Below are positions 54,701 through 63,683 of a stretch of 64,000 nt of DNA, in pieces (position 1 is the stretch's first letter; each line of letters begins with the position of its first letter). The position numbers were made by a program, and so were the translations under genes. Below the pieces are notes generated by a model. The model was not told the origin of the DNA and made no database searches. It was given only the letters and a program-made list of their open reading frames with translations. Source of the DNA: Oleispira antarctica RB-8 (lineage in GTDB: Bacteria; Pseudomonadota; Gammaproteobacteria; Pseudomonadales; Oceanobacteraceae); NCBI GenBank assembly GCA_000967895.1, contig FO203512.1:2937350-3001349 (forward strand), read 5' to 3'.

Positions 54701-57491
54701 AGAGTGTCATTTTCAGTTTTTGCTTACCAAGCAGCGCTTTGCCATCGGCGTCGACCACTAATAATTCTACTGGCTGCTTTTGATCGGTTAATAACATGCC
54801 CCGGGCCGCATCACCTTTTGGCATCTGCATGCCGACGTATTGTTGGTAAGGGTGTATGTCTAAGCCTTGCTTGGAAATACTGAAGTCGCCACTGGGTTCG
54901 TAAACACGGCTGGTTAAGCTACCCCGTAATTTACCGGGTGGAAGTGAGGCTATCTCGATGGTGGTATTAACTCGGGCTTTACCTTCACTATCTAAGTTAA
55001 AGGTCGCTATTTCATCGAACTGTGAACGAAATTCTTTGGCCGGATCGTCAAAATGAAAATCACTGTAGGTATCGAAACGTGTTGTTTGTGGCGACATGCT
55101 AAGGTTCAGCACCGTTTTTAAGTTGCTGGCTTTTGCTCCGTGCAACCATTGCGAGAAGAACTCACCTTTTAGCTTCGCTTTGCTGCCATAACGCCCGACT
55201 TCATAAGCCCGCACATCATCCGCGTCTAATTCCATGTTCATTTTTAAATGGTTGGGTTTGACCATTTCGATGGTGATGTTTTTATCAAATTTTAAGCTAC
55301 CCAAACTCGCGACAACTTTCCAGCTACCGGTTTCATCTTCTTCTTGCGTAGCAATCTTGAACGCGTATAAACCGCCCACAGGCTTAGCGTTAACTTGCAC
55401 ACTCACCCGCTGGTTTTTTGGATTAAATAATTCCAGCATTAATGGATGGTCATCAGGAATTTGGTCTGTTTTATCTTCAATAGCGACGGTAATAAACATG
55501 TTATCACCCGGACGCCATACACCACGCTCGGTATATATCTGCGCTTTAACGCCGTCTTTAACGACTTTACCACCCACATTGAAGTGGCTGGTTGAAATGG
55601 CTTGGGCTTTGTTAACTTTTAAATAGCCAACATCTTTATTATCTTCTGAATATTCATTGGTCGTTGTTGACGACGCGACCACTAAAAAAGGCACTGATGT
55701 CAGTTTAAATTCGGAAAAACCTTGCTCATTACTATCGCCTTGTGCGATCACTTGGTTTTGGTAGTTATGTACTTCGATATTGGCGTCTGCTAAGGGTTGG
55801 CCAGTACTTAACTCTGTCGCAATAACAATAAGTTTATTATCTTCACCGTATTTTGCGATTAACCCTATGTCGCTAGCAATGAAGTTACGCTGCGCGGTAA
55901 CACCGCTATTACTTTCATAAAAAGCATCTTTGCATGGGTTTTGATAATCGCTATAGCTACGCTGCTGTTCGCCATAATAACCTTCTATACCGTCCCAACC
56001 ACTTGTTTCAGCTTGATCCCACGCTTCATGATTACTCAGTGGTGCTTCTTTTTGAGCGGCGATTTTTCTGTCGCTTTCTGGACAGGTTAAAATTGAGTTA
56101 GAGCGATTTAAAGATAATTCAAAGCGAAATAAACTGCCCGGATGGCTGGCGACTAAATCACGTACGTCTAGGTTAAATCGGTTCCACTTATCCGCAACAG
56201 GGGATTTAAGCTGGACCGTTTTACGCCAGATATAACGACCAACACGTTGAATATTGTAGTTATTCTCCAACTCATTTTCTTGAAAAAATTGCGGCATGTT
56301 ATTTTCAAATACTTGAAATGCGGTCACTTGCACTGAGCTGGCATTGACGGCTTCAAACGGAATATTGAGTATGTCGCTGATCGGTAAAATATTGCCTTGA
56401 CCAATAAAACGTACTGCCGGTTTTTGACTTAAAAAATTCAAGGTTTTTGAAACAGATTTGCCTAAATTAAAACCTTGAGCATTTTTAATACTGGCATCAA
56501 TGGATACGTCTAACGAACCACTCAAAGCGCTGCTTGGGTATAACGTGACTTTAGCCCCTTCTATACGGGTTTTAATGGTGCCTTTGGAAACTTGTATAAG
56601 GCCTTTAAGATCTTGTTTTTTGAGCAGAGGTTCAGAAAAGTTTAATTCAATGGTCTGGTCACTGCCTTGTATGGCAACCATGGAAGATAAAACGAATTGA
56701 CCTTCAGCCGGCACAATGTAGCTGCGCGTTCCCTTTTGGCTCACACCAATATCTGAACCGTCCCAACTCACCACTAATGAGCTTTCTTTATTACCGCGTT
56801 TGATTCCGCTGATGCTGAACGAGTGTGATTTTTTATCGCCGTTATCCCACTTAACAATCAATGCTTGGCTCACTGCTTGTTTTTGTTGGTAAGACGATAT
56901 TAGTTGTTTCACTTCTTCTTGCGTCACGGCATCTGCGGTATTTAGCGTACCTTGTAATGTCATGCTGCCATCTTGGTTGGTTTCTAGACCATCAAGCTTT
57001 AACTCAAAAGCTTGTTCAATGATGTTGAAGTTAAAAACAAAGTCTTCGCTCCCTGCTTGTGTTAACGCAACGGCTTTGGCAGATAATGTTGCGCTATAAG
57101 CTTGCCCTGAAGGCAATCCTGCGCTGGGTGTAAAGCGATAAAGACGTTTATTAACTAACGTGCCTTGGCCTTCGATGGCAGGTTCAAAGCTGAGGAATTT
57201 CTGACTCTCTGCTTCAGTCAGCTCGTTAAAAGGAAGGTCTTGGTTAAAATGCACATCAATGGTGCCAAAGCGCGATAACTGGCCCGATGTATGAAGACGT
57301 AATACGTGTAACCATGGGTTGCTAGGGTCATCGATCACGGTCGCCGCTTTAGCAGGTTGTGACTTATTACTAGCGCTGTCTTTCGAACTGTTTGGCGAGC
57401 TATTTTGAGGGTCGTTATTAGACGATTCACTGCAACCAGTAATCTGTAAGATTAAAGCAGTGGCTAATAGAAATAAGGTGCGGTTGAGCAT
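51756..57491 (-). CDS. yfhM: Bacterial alpha-2-macroglobulin-like lipoprotein (YfhM)
   Basis: A 1911-residue lipoprotein (lipobox ITGC, Cys20) with a low-complexity linker, repeated MG domains, and the thioester motif PHGCVEQTT near residue 1453 followed by the helical thioester domain and a C-terminal receptor-like beta domain. The intact Cys-x-Glu-Gln places it in the thioester-bearing class, which traps attacking proteases in the periplasm. It is normally co-expressed with PBP1C, which is thought to repair the wall after such attack. Length is somewhat above the about 1650 residues of the E. coli protein, mostly from MG-region insertions. Confidence 0.94.
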   Translation of the reverse strand: MLNRTLFLLATALILQITGCSESSNNDPQNSSPNSSKDSASNKSQPAKAATVIDDPSNPWLHVLRLHTSGQLSRFGTIDVHFNQDLPFNELTEAESQKFLSFEPAIEGQGTLVNKRLYRFTPSAGLPSGQAYSATLSAKAVALTQAGSEDFVFNFNIIEQAFELKLDGLETNQDGSMTLQGTLNTADAVTQEEVKQLISSYQQKQAVSQALIVKWDNGDKKSHSFSISGIKRGNKESSLVVSWDGSDIGVSQKGTRSYIVPAEGQFVLSSMVAIQGSDQTIELNFSEPLLKKQDLKGLIQVSKGTIKTRIEGAKVTLYPSSALSGSLDVSIDASIKNAQGFNLGKSVSKTLNFLSQKPAVRFIGQGNILPISDILNIPFEAVNASSVQVTAFQVFENNMPQFFQENELENNYNIQRVGRYIWRKTVQLKSPVADKWNRFNLDVRDLVASHPGSLFRFELSLNRSNSILTCPESDRKIAAQKEAPLSNHEAWDQAETSGWDGIEGYYGEQQRSYSDYQNPCKDAFYESNSGVTAQRNFIASDIGLIAKYGEDNKLIVIATELSTGQPLADANIEVHNYQNQVIAQGDSNEQGFSEFKLTSVPFLVVASSTTTNEYSEDNKDVGYLKVNKAQAISTSHFNVGGKVVKDGVKAQIYTERGVWRPGDNMFITVAIEDKTDQIPDDHPLMLELFNPKNQRVSVQVNAKPVGGLYAFKIATQEEDETGSWKVVASLGSLKFDKNITIEMVKPNHLKMNMELDADDVRAYEVGRYGSKAKLKGEFFSQWLHGAKASNLKTVLNLSMSPQTTRFDTYSDFHFDDPAKEFRSQFDEIATFNLDSEGKARVNTTIEIASLPPGKLRGSLTSRVYEPSGDFSISKQGLDIHPYQQYVGMQMPKGDAARGMLLTDQKQPVELLVVDADGKALLGKQKLKMTLYKLSWKWWWDSSSDDNLANYVSRHSSHSLKQEDIVLTDGQGKWEFEVKYPDWGRYMVRACDQKGQHCTGQVFYMDWPGWAGRDQKKKGLGANTLSLSSDKEKYTVGDIAIVSLPASETATDAGAETEASNGRALVSIENGSHVIDYFWVKLSEVGSQIKIPVTSAMTPNAYVSVSLIQPHANKKNDEPIRIMGILPLTVTDPDTHLQPQLKTPAEVEPESNLVIEVSETSGRSFAYTLAIVDEGLLGLTQFRTPDLHKGFYKKEALGVKTWDLFDSVVGAYGAELEQLLAIGGDGSLDGKDKDSDDRRFPPVVRFVGPFMLAAGQTAKHNIDIPQYLGAVRVMIVAVKDGAYGKSESEVLVRKPLNVLATLPRVLGKDETLQMPITLFATDDNIKNVTVSISGDDKIDLLKTELEVSFDKSGERMVFVPMRAKKLGQSKVIITAIASTPAGEFTAKQTINIPVNAQTLAEKRFKTAKIEAGQRWKDSAELFGIDGTQDFELEFSAMPPMNLQNRLQYLIGYPHGCVEQTTSKALPQLFLPELTNLNEEQLLKSQNNVAAAIDKLSRYQSTTGGFSYWPGVGNVNDWASSYAGHFLLLAKDHGYDVPKDMLSKWQIYQVRSARAWTASSTTASQKQQAYRLFTLAFSGNSEIGAMNRFRQHTELDNLSRWLLAAAYQLAGQQEAASTLANSANTSMNAYTTTDYSFGSTLRDEAMMLMSLLVLGDAEKASIVAEKISQQLVNDSRAYSTQTTAFSLLAMSAYGKENQTDETRVNINWQGEGQELTLSKSINVFPLSLNPATQSENSAAAPYEVINNSQVPLYAQLMSQGIPELGKEKAVSNELALDVQYFDGSKETAKKAIDLTTVSQGKDILVVVNVTNKSLYPLDYLALTVPVASGFEIRNTNTDGINQSIENGVYDYQDIRDDRIYTYLKLAVGESKTLEFRISATYQGRYYQSAVSINDMYDERRVARNTGHWVEIER

Positions 57492-57729
57492 GAGGCGAGT
57501 CCTTGCCGACTTTAAGATAAGGTATGTGATAATTTTGCAAGAATGTAACAGTTTTTTTATTTTTAAACCAGTCAGCTATTGCATTAACGAGACCTTGAAA
57601 CAATTAAAATAAATAAACATTTCGTTATCTCAGTTTAGAAAAAATGTCGCTTAAATGGCGGCAACCAGTGAACTGGATGCTTTAACTAACCGTATTGAAT
57701 AGTATTCAGATATTTAACACAGGCACTCT

Positions 57730-58290
57730 ATGTCGACCTCTACTCGCAAACGCTTATTCTCACGCTATATTCAAGACCTTCCTGCTGGAGAACTTACTTG
57801 GATAGGACTGCGTCCCGAGCGTAAAGCGGAGATGCTTGAGGTGAATTCGGCTCAGGTATTTGTAGGATCAGGTTTGGAGGGCGATCATGGTTTTGAAAAT
57901 ACCTTAGGCGCTGGCCGACAGGTAACTCTGCTCAGTGAGGAATATATTGCTCAGACGCAGCATTTTTTATCCCTAAGTCGCTCTGTAAATAAGGGGCATC
58001 AGTCTGATGCTATTCCTTCGTCCATTCAGCCCAAGCATTTGCGCCGTAACTTGGTCATTAAAGGAATGAATTTAGATGCTTTGCGTTATCAGCAGTTTTC
58101 GATTGGCAGTGCTATTTTTGAAGCTGGGGCTATTTGCCACCCTTGCTTGCGTATGGAGGAGTTGCTGGGTAAAGGCGGTATTGCCGCCATGATGGGTCAT
58201 GGCGGCTTGTGTTTGAAGGTGATTCAATCTGGCACCGTTACCTTGGGCGATACGGTGTGTTTGCACCACCCGCAACAGGGGTTGTTTTAG
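57730..58290 (+). CDS. MOSC-domain protein
   Basis: A 186-residue MOSC protein. VGSGLEGDHGFENTLGAGRQ is the family's first block, followed by VTLLSEEYI, LRRNLVIKGMNLDALRYQQF and the cysteine block AICHPCLRMEEL, ending GLCLKVIQSGTVTLGDTV. MOSC domains carry sulfur or molybdenum cofactor chemistry; the substrate is unknown here. An insertion (about 83-100, SRSVNKGHQSDAIPSS) is longer than usual. Its stop overlaps the convergent DUF3817 gene by 4 bases. The 239 bases upstream hold only the divergent promoters shared with yfhM. Confidence 0.85.
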   Translation: MSTSTRKRLFSRYIQDLPAGELTWIGLRPERKAEMLEVNSAQVFVGSGLEGDHGFENTLGAGRQVTLLSEEYIAQTQHFLSLSRSVNKGHQSDAIPSSIQPKHLRRNLVIKGMNLDALRYQQFSIGSAIFEAGAICHPCLRMEELLGKGGIAAMMGHGGLCLKVIQSGTVTLGDTVCLHHPQQGLF

Positions 58291-58604
58291 CCTTTTTTAT
58301 TTAAGCTTTTCTTCAACAGGTGGTCGAATATAAACGGGCCAAACGGTAAGAACGATCCGAGTACTCCGGCAGGCATCGCCCAGATTGGCATTTTAATTTT
58401 GTTGGCTGCACCCATGAGTATGACGATGTAGGCGATGAATAAGACGCCGTGTGCCATTCCGATGTATTTCACCCCTTCTGGGATGCCCATCATGTATTTT
58501 AATGGCATGGCGATGCACAGCAATAATAAGAAGGAGGTTCCTTCTAGGTAGCCCATGATGGTGAGTGTTTTTAGAGTTGAGGTGTGCTCTGGAAGTTGCG
58601 GCAT
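58287..58604 (-). CDS. DUF3817 integral membrane protein
   Basis: A 105-residue protein with three hydrophobic helices and the DUF3817 landmarks MGYLEGTSFLLLL, MPLKYMMGIPEGVKYIGMAH and FGPFIFDHLLKK. The biochemical role is unknown. Confidence 0.85.
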   Translation of the reverse strand: MPQLPEHTSTLKTLTIMGYLEGTSFLLLLCIAMPLKYMMGIPEGVKYIGMAHGVLFIAYIVILMGAANKIKMPIWAMPAGVLGSFLPFGPFIFDHLLKKSLNKKG

Positions 58605-58680
58605 TGAATGTTCCTAAGTCGTTCTTCAATGCCGCTATAATACGCGTTTTACTGATTGCTGCCCAATTTAAACGTACTGT

Positions 58681-61506
58681 TTAATACGGCGCGCCTTGGT
58701 CTAACCATTCTGAAATCATTCTACGTTCGCTGGCATTTAATAGGCCACGATGCTGATCTCGAAGGCTTTGTGCGGCTACGCTGTCTAATGGACGGAAGAA
58801 GCTATGATCGTCGTCGCTATCTTCGTCAAATACGTCGAAGAAGTTTCCACTTTGTACCGCGCCTAAGTTGCTCATTAGGTTTTGTGAATAGCAGGTGAAG
58901 CAATCGTTGGTTGGCGTTGTAGCGAAAGGCAGCTCTACCTGACGACGGCAGTTGCTCACATTAACGGCTTCAAATTGATTCAGTATGTGCATGTAGGTTG
59001 CTTCACGTGCAAACAGGCGATCGTAAGAGGCAAGTTTGTTTTCATCATTCAGATCAGATCTTAAATTCAAGCGGGTAAAACCGCCATCGTCATGACAACT
59101 AACGCATGAAAGATCTGCTTCACCTCGGCCTTCTTTTTCCCATAATGGCTGAATGTGCGCAGGGTAAGTTATATTAACAATACAGCCTTCACTCCAGTTT
59201 TCTTGGCAGCTAATGCTCATAGGTTTAGCTGTTGTTATGCCTTGATAATCAACTGCTAGACTTGGGCTTGCCGCACCTGCCGCTTGAGTCCAATAATCTT
59301 GGTATTCAAGACCGGCTTTTACTTCAGTACTATCAATATTTTGTTTGGCTAAATAATCATTCAACGCCTGGGCCATCGTGTCCCCTGCTGCGCTTGCTCT
59401 GATATTTCCATTAGTATTTGGCCAAGAAGCATTAGCGGCTACTGCACCGTTATTAATACGATTACTGTCGCTTGCTGACTGATTGGCGTTTACATGAAAA
59501 CCTACAAATTGTTGTATTTCGCCTTCGGCTACTTGCTCCAGCGCTTGGTGACGCTGAAGGTTTTGATAAGGGTAATCGCTACCGGCCATTTCGTTTAGGG
59601 CTTTGCTGTACTCATTCACCACTTCAAATTGATAAAGTGTATTCGCAGGCACTTGGAATAAAGCAGACCCGTCTGGCTGGATTGCAACGTAACCCTGAAT
59701 CGCATAACTGCCATCAATTTGCTGAAGGAGTACACGTATAAAACGTTCACTACGCGCGCTCATTGGCGATAAAGACGGATCAGATAACTGAGTAATGTTA
59801 CCTGGATAAATAGTTTGTATATGCACCAAGGTTTTTTCAACTTCTGGATCTGTTGGATCTGTTGGATCTGTTGGATCTGTTGGATCTGTTGGATCTGTTG
59901 GATCTGTTGGATCTGTTGGATCTGTTGGATCAGTCGGATCTGTTGGATCAGTCGGATCTGTTGGATCAGTCGGATCAGTCGGATCAGTAGGATCAGTCGG
60001 ATCGGTTGGATCTGTTGGATCTGTTGGATCTGTTGGATCTGTTGGATCTGTTGGATCTGTTGGATCTGTTGGATCTGTTGGATCTGTTGGATCTGTTGGA
60101 TCTGTTGGATCTGTTGGATCGGTTGGATCGGTTGGATCAGTAGGATCTGTTGGATCAGTAGGATCTGTCGGATCTGTTGGATCTGTTGGATCTGTTGGAT
60201 CTGTTGGATCTGTTGGATCTGTTGGATCTGTTGGATCTGTTGGATCTGTTGGATCTGTTGGGTCTGTTGGGTCTGTTGGGTCTGTTGGATCAGGCGTTGG
60301 CTCAACATTAGGAATGTCGTCAAACGTAATGTCTCCGGCAAGATTCGGATACGCTACCGCGACTTCGGTATAAATTAAATTTTTCTGAGCTTGCAATACC
60401 GGTAAGCGAGTATTCTTATTTACATCAAATACCCACAAACCATAACGTGCATCGATGCCGTCTAAAGAATCCTTGCTATCACAGCCACGAGAAATTCCGC
60501 GATCATTTTTAATACACTGCGACCAACTCACTAGCATGCGGCTTGTGCCATCGCGATAAGGCCAATAAGCGCTGTACCAGCCATTAACTGAAACTTGCTC
60601 TGCGCCCGATGCCAAAGTTGATGTTGATAAAGGCTTAGCTACTAGGTATTCAAAAATTGCGTTTGGGTTTTCGTCTGCTGTATTTTTTTCAACTTCCGGA
60701 CCTTGCAGCTGAACAATGTCGCCCCCTTGCATTGGATGCTCTGGATTTTTGGCTAACGCTAAGATACGACCATCAGAACCTTGCATCAGATCAAAGTAAG
60801 ATAAATCGTTACTTGCGACAGAGGCTGCGCCGATGCCTTTTTGTTTGAGTTTTCTTTCTAGATTAATTGTATTAACGCCCTTATTAGGGACATTTAATAA
60901 TGAAACTTTTGTTTTGGTATCGCTCGTAAGCGGCTTAATAATTTCAATGATATTACTGCCATCACGTTCCATCGCGAATAAACGATTCTCGCTATTCACG
61001 CCTCGATCAGAGCTGAATAAAATTAAGTTGCCACTGTAAACGCCATGAGTATCGTTACCTTGGTTGGCGATGGTATCGTCATAAATAATGCGTTGCAGTT
61101 GTTGATTTTTAAAATGATATTGATAAAGATTCCAGCTGCTGTTGTCTTGTAAATTATGAGCGCTGAATAATAACGTTTCACCATCTTGGGAAATGGCTAA
61201 GTCCTGTACGTCGTAGGTTGTACCAAAGTTGTCGTCTGAAGAAAGGTCACTATTAAAAGCATTAAGAATTTCAACTTCTGTTGCCGAAGAAGTAATAGCA
61301 TTGCGAACCATTAACTTTTTGCTTCTTGGCTGACCATTAGCGGGATTATTAATATCCGTAACGACATAAGCAAACGCAGTATTTTCAGCAACAGCATTTT
61401 CTTGCGCTTGGCCATTATCCGTTGTGAGTTCTTCACCACACCCACTCAGCAATATGGCAACAGCACAAACAGCCGCTCGCGGTAGGTTAAATAAATATAG
61501 ACTCAT
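58681..61506 (-). CDS. Repeat-containing lipoprotein with a c-type haem motif (HzsA-related type)
   Basis: I start it at ATG 61506 (MSLYLFNLPRAAVCAVAILL), which gives a lipobox LLSGC near Cys23; an earlier ATG at 61560 would bury the signal peptide. Residues about 50-400 look like a beta-propeller of TolB/WD-type strands (LFSSDRGVNSENRLFAMERD). Residues about 405-555 are an uninterrupted Asp-Pro-Thr repeat linker. The C-terminal domain carries the haem site CVSCH and CFTCYSQN, the latter no longer a canonical CxxCH. A surface or periplasmic redox protein is likely. Confidence 0.78.
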   Translation of the reverse strand: MSLYLFNLPRAAVCAVAILLSGCGEELTTDNGQAQENAVAENTAFAYVVTDINNPANGQPRSKKLMVRNAITSSATEVEILNAFNSDLSSDDNFGTTYDVQDLAISQDGETLLFSAHNLQDNSSWNLYQYHFKNQQLQRIIYDDTIANQGNDTHGVYSGNLILFSSDRGVNSENRLFAMERDGSNIIEIIKPLTSDTKTKVSLLNVPNKGVNTINLERKLKQKGIGAASVASNDLSYFDLMQGSDGRILALAKNPEHPMQGGDIVQLQGPEVEKNTADENPNAIFEYLVAKPLSTSTLASGAEQVSVNGWYSAYWPYRDGTSRMLVSWSQCIKNDRGISRGCDSKDSLDGIDARYGLWVFDVNKNTRLPVLQAQKNLIYTEVAVAYPNLAGDITFDDIPNVEPTPDPTDPTDPTDPTDPTDPTDPTDPTDPTDPTDPTDPTDPTDPTDPTDPTDPTDPTDPTDPTDPTDPTDPTDPTDPTDPTDPTDPTDPTDPTDPTDPTDPTDPTDPTDPTDPTDPTDPTDPTDPTDPTDPTDPTDPTDPTDPTDPTDPTDPEVEKTLVHIQTIYPGNITQLSDPSLSPMSARSERFIRVLLQQIDGSYAIQGYVAIQPDGSALFQVPANTLYQFEVVNEYSKALNEMAGSDYPYQNLQRHQALEQVAEGEIQQFVGFHVNANQSASDSNRINNGAVAANASWPNTNGNIRASAAGDTMAQALNDYLAKQNIDSTEVKAGLEYQDYWTQAAGAASPSLAVDYQGITTAKPMSISCQENWSEGCIVNITYPAHIQPLWEKEGRGEADLSCVSCHDDGGFTRLNLRSDLNDENKLASYDRLFAREATYMHILNQFEAVNVSNCRRQVELPFATTPTNDCFTCYSQNLMSNLGAVQSGNFFDVFDEDSDDDHSFFRPLDSVAAQSLRDQHRGLLNASERRMISEWLDQGAPY
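59844..60292. repeat. About 50 tandem 9-base repeats encoding Asp-Pro-Thr
   Basis: The unit GGATCTGTT (plus strand) recurs without interruption in length, with synonymous variants (CAGTC, CAGTA, CGGTT) in the middle and first units. On the minus strand it encodes (TDP)n. The frame is kept throughout, so copy number can change by whole residues without frameshift. Confidence 0.95.
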
Positions 61507-61710
61507 GACGGACACCCCAAAATTGACAACATGCGCATTATGTAACGGATTGAAGTCCAATGATGCTGGTAAAGTTACAAACTGTGATAGGTGTCATACT
61601 TAAACCTGACCAACGGTTAAAATGCCGTCAATCCACCATCATAGTGGATTTTAACGACCTATTTATTACTTGAACAAGAGTTTTATTATGACAATTTGTT
61701 AGATAATAAA

Positions 61711-61726
61711 GGGCCTATACAGGCCC
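61711..61726 (-). terminator. Terminator of the TonB-type operon
   Basis: GGGCCT and AGGCCC form a tight 6-bp GC stem around 4 bases, 4 bases past the TonB-like stop. On the minus strand a TTTATT run follows. Confidence 0.75.
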
Positions 61727-61729
61727 ATT

Positions 61730-62647
61730 TTACGAAGGTAGGAAACTAAAGGTGTATTGCACAGCTGTTGGCAAATGATCGGCAGCGCCAAAGTTAATAC
61801 CACCGATTTTTTTCAGCATCTTGGCTTCTAAATTTGGTTCGTTTAATTCGCTACTGACCAGCTTTAGCTTGCTGATTTCACCATTCGCTAAAATGGTGAA
61901 CTCAAAGATAAAGCGACCGTTCAGCTCAGGGCTTTGACGCAAGGCTTTGGTATACAACGCATAAACCGAGCCTTTATAGCGCTCTAACGTGCGACGAATG
62001 CTTTGCATATCACGACGACTTTCTTGCTTAGGGTCGTAGTGATACTGCTCTTCTGTCGGCAGTTCTATGGCAACATCTGGGCTTGCAACACTGCCCGACT
62101 GATGCTCTAGCACTTGCCCACCCTTTGCATTAATTGTTACATCCGAAGCCGATAAACCGCTGCTGCTACTGGTGGCATTCTTTTGCCCTAATAACGAGCG
62201 GCTACTTTTTTGTACCTTACCAGCATCCGCTACAAAGACATTTTTCTTTTGTTGTTTAGGCGCACTCGCCGCACTGCTCAACGCGCTAAGCTGTTGCGAA
62301 AGCGCAGCCAAACTCGAAGCATTACTGCTCGGCGGTTTTACTTTGGCAGCATCACTGGTTTTCTTACTCGCCACAGGTTTCGGTTTTGGCTTGGGCGCTT
62401 CTACAGGAGGTGCTTCTTCAGGCGCACGCACAACTTCAGGTGGGTCAAGCGCCAACTGCATAACGACCTTTTTCACAACCTCAGGTTCTGCAGAGAAGTC
62501 GGGTAATAACGGCATTACAATGAGCAGTACCATAAGAGGTATTACGATACGTTTAGCGAGCTTTTTAAAGTACTCAAATTGCTCTTCATTTTCGTGCCAC
62601 GGCAGTACAACATCAAGGGCAAGGTGATTGAGTGCAAGATTACTCAT
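61730..62647 (-). CDS. TonB/AgmX-like energy transducer
   Basis: A 305-residue protein with one N-terminal membrane helix (about 34-48, IVIPLMVLLIVMPLL), a Pro/Lys/Ala-rich periplasm-spanning stretch (APPVEAPKPKPKPV near 78-95) and a C-terminal domain of AgmX/TonB type (LNGRFIFEFTILANGEISKL near 245). It follows two ExbD genes with 8 bases of overlap. It would transmit proton-motive force to an outer-membrane partner. Confidence 0.83.
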   Translation of the reverse strand: MSNLALNHLALDVVLPWHENEEQFEYFKKLAKRIVIPLMVLLIVMPLLPDFSAEPEVVKKVVMQLALDPPEVVRAPEEAPPVEAPKPKPKPVASKKTSDAAKVKPPSSNASSLAALSQQLSALSSAASAPKQQKKNVFVADAGKVQKSSRSLLGQKNATSSSSGLSASDVTINAKGGQVLEHQSGSVASPDVAIELPTEEQYHYDPKQESRRDMQSIRRTLERYKGSVYALYTKALRQSPELNGRFIFEFTILANGEISKLKLVSSELNEPNLEAKMLKKIGGINFGAADHLPTAVQYTFSFLPS

Positions 62648-63155
62648 TACGATTCACCTCCACGACGCCAGAAACAACCTGGTTTACCGCCAAGGCGATA
62701 TCGCGATAGTTCTCTTCTGAACAACTCGCCATCACACTGCGTAAGATTTCATAAGGAACGTTTTGGTCGCCTAAAATGGTGACTGAGCGACCATTTTCCT
62801 TTTCAAACGCGTTCATCTCACTGTTTTCTTCGCTGTTTTTCTTTAGCACATCGGTAATTTCAGATACCGCTTTGCCGTCTGCCTCTTTTACTTTCTCAAG
62901 GCTTACAATTTCGACATCATCAATGCTAATAAATTCTGTGCCTACCGTAATCAGCAATTCATTCGAAAACGAACTTTTCGCGAATGAATCTGGCAAGGTA
63001 ATAAATTTTGCACTTTCAATTTCTTGGCTATCACCTGAGTTCATCAATAGGAAGAATACCAAAATGGTAAAAATATCCATCAATGAAACAAGGTGCAGTC
63101 CTGCGGTTTTTTTGGCCGTAGGACGCTTGTATAAACCGGTATTATTTAATCCCAT
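62640..63155 (-). CDS. exbD: ExbD/TolR-family protein (second copy)
   Basis: A 171-residue protein with an N-terminal membrane helix (about 21-40, LVSLMDIFTILVFFLLMNSG) that contains the functional aspartate in LMDIFTI. The periplasmic domain ends with ALAVNQVVSGVVEV. It forms the stator-like channel with the ExbB-type protein encoded upstream. Confidence 0.88.
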   Translation of the reverse strand: MGLNNTGLYKRPTAKKTAGLHLVSLMDIFTILVFFLLMNSGDSQEIESAKFITLPDSFAKSSFSNELLITVGTEFISIDDVEIVSLEKVKEADGKAVSEITDVLKKNSEENSEMNAFEKENGRSVTILGDQNVPYEILRSVMASCSEENYRDIALAVNQVVSGVVEVNRNE

Positions 63156-63163
63156 TGTTTATC

Positions 63164-63667
63164 CTACTTTTTGCCATCTTTGTTGATGTCACCTAGGGAT
63201 ATCTGTGGAAATAATTCCACCTCCGCTAAGCTTGCGACAACAACAGTTTGATATGATTTCACCGTATCCATGGTATTCAATAACGTTTGATATTCTAGAT
63301 CTTTGGTTAATAAAATTAACGCGTCTTTTTTATCCGTTACTCGTTGTTTTACTTCGCGCATCACCAAGGACAGCGTTTGAAAATCTTGCGTGCCACTTTC
63401 TAATAGCGGAATATCTTTAACCAATGAGCCACTCGGGAAATACACCTGTATACCCGATTTACGCACCATAATTTCTAGCTGCGACTGGTCCATTGATGAA
63501 CTGCTTGGGCCACCGCCTAGTTCAGGTAGATTAATTTCCATCACACTGATCTTGGTAAAAGTCATACTCATAAGCAGCACCGGAACCAGTACAATCATCA
63601 GGTTCATAAAACTGGTTACGTCGATGTCTGCATCATCAGTATTTTGACGTTTTATTTTGAATCCCAT
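63164..63667 (-). CDS. exbD: ExbD/TolR-family protein (first copy)
   Basis: A 167-residue ExbD-like protein. The membrane helix is at about 20-38 (SFMNLMIVLVPVLLMSMTF); the usual proton-path aspartate is not inside it, being at ADIDVTSFMN just before. It lies 16 bases after the ExbB-type gene and 8 bases before the second exbD. Two unlike ExbD subunits in one operon are typical of these AgmX-linked systems. Confidence 0.87.
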   Translation of the reverse strand: MGFKIKRQNTDDADIDVTSFMNLMIVLVPVLLMSMTFTKISVMEINLPELGGGPSSSSMDQSQLEIMVRKSGIQVYFPSGSLVKDIPLLESGTQDFQTLSLVMREVKQRVTDKKDALILLTKDLEYQTLLNTMDTVKSYQTVVVASLAEVELFPQISLGDINKDGKK

Positions 63668-63683
63668 AATAAGTACTTCGCTA

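Noticed and set aside
59844-60292. Possible CRISPR array
   Set aside because: The 9-base units are contiguous with no spacers and remain in one coding frame.
59760-60378. Long alternative frames rich in Gln-Ile-Gln or Cys-Trp-Ile repeats
   Set aside because: They are shadows of the 9-base tandem repeat in other frames; the Asp-Pro-Thr frame belongs to a lipoprotein with a signal peptide and flanking domains.
62172-62627. Plus-strand ORF of 151 codons opposite the TonB-like gene
   Set aside because: Its composition mirrors the Pro/Lys/Ala-rich linker of the TonB-like protein on the other strand.
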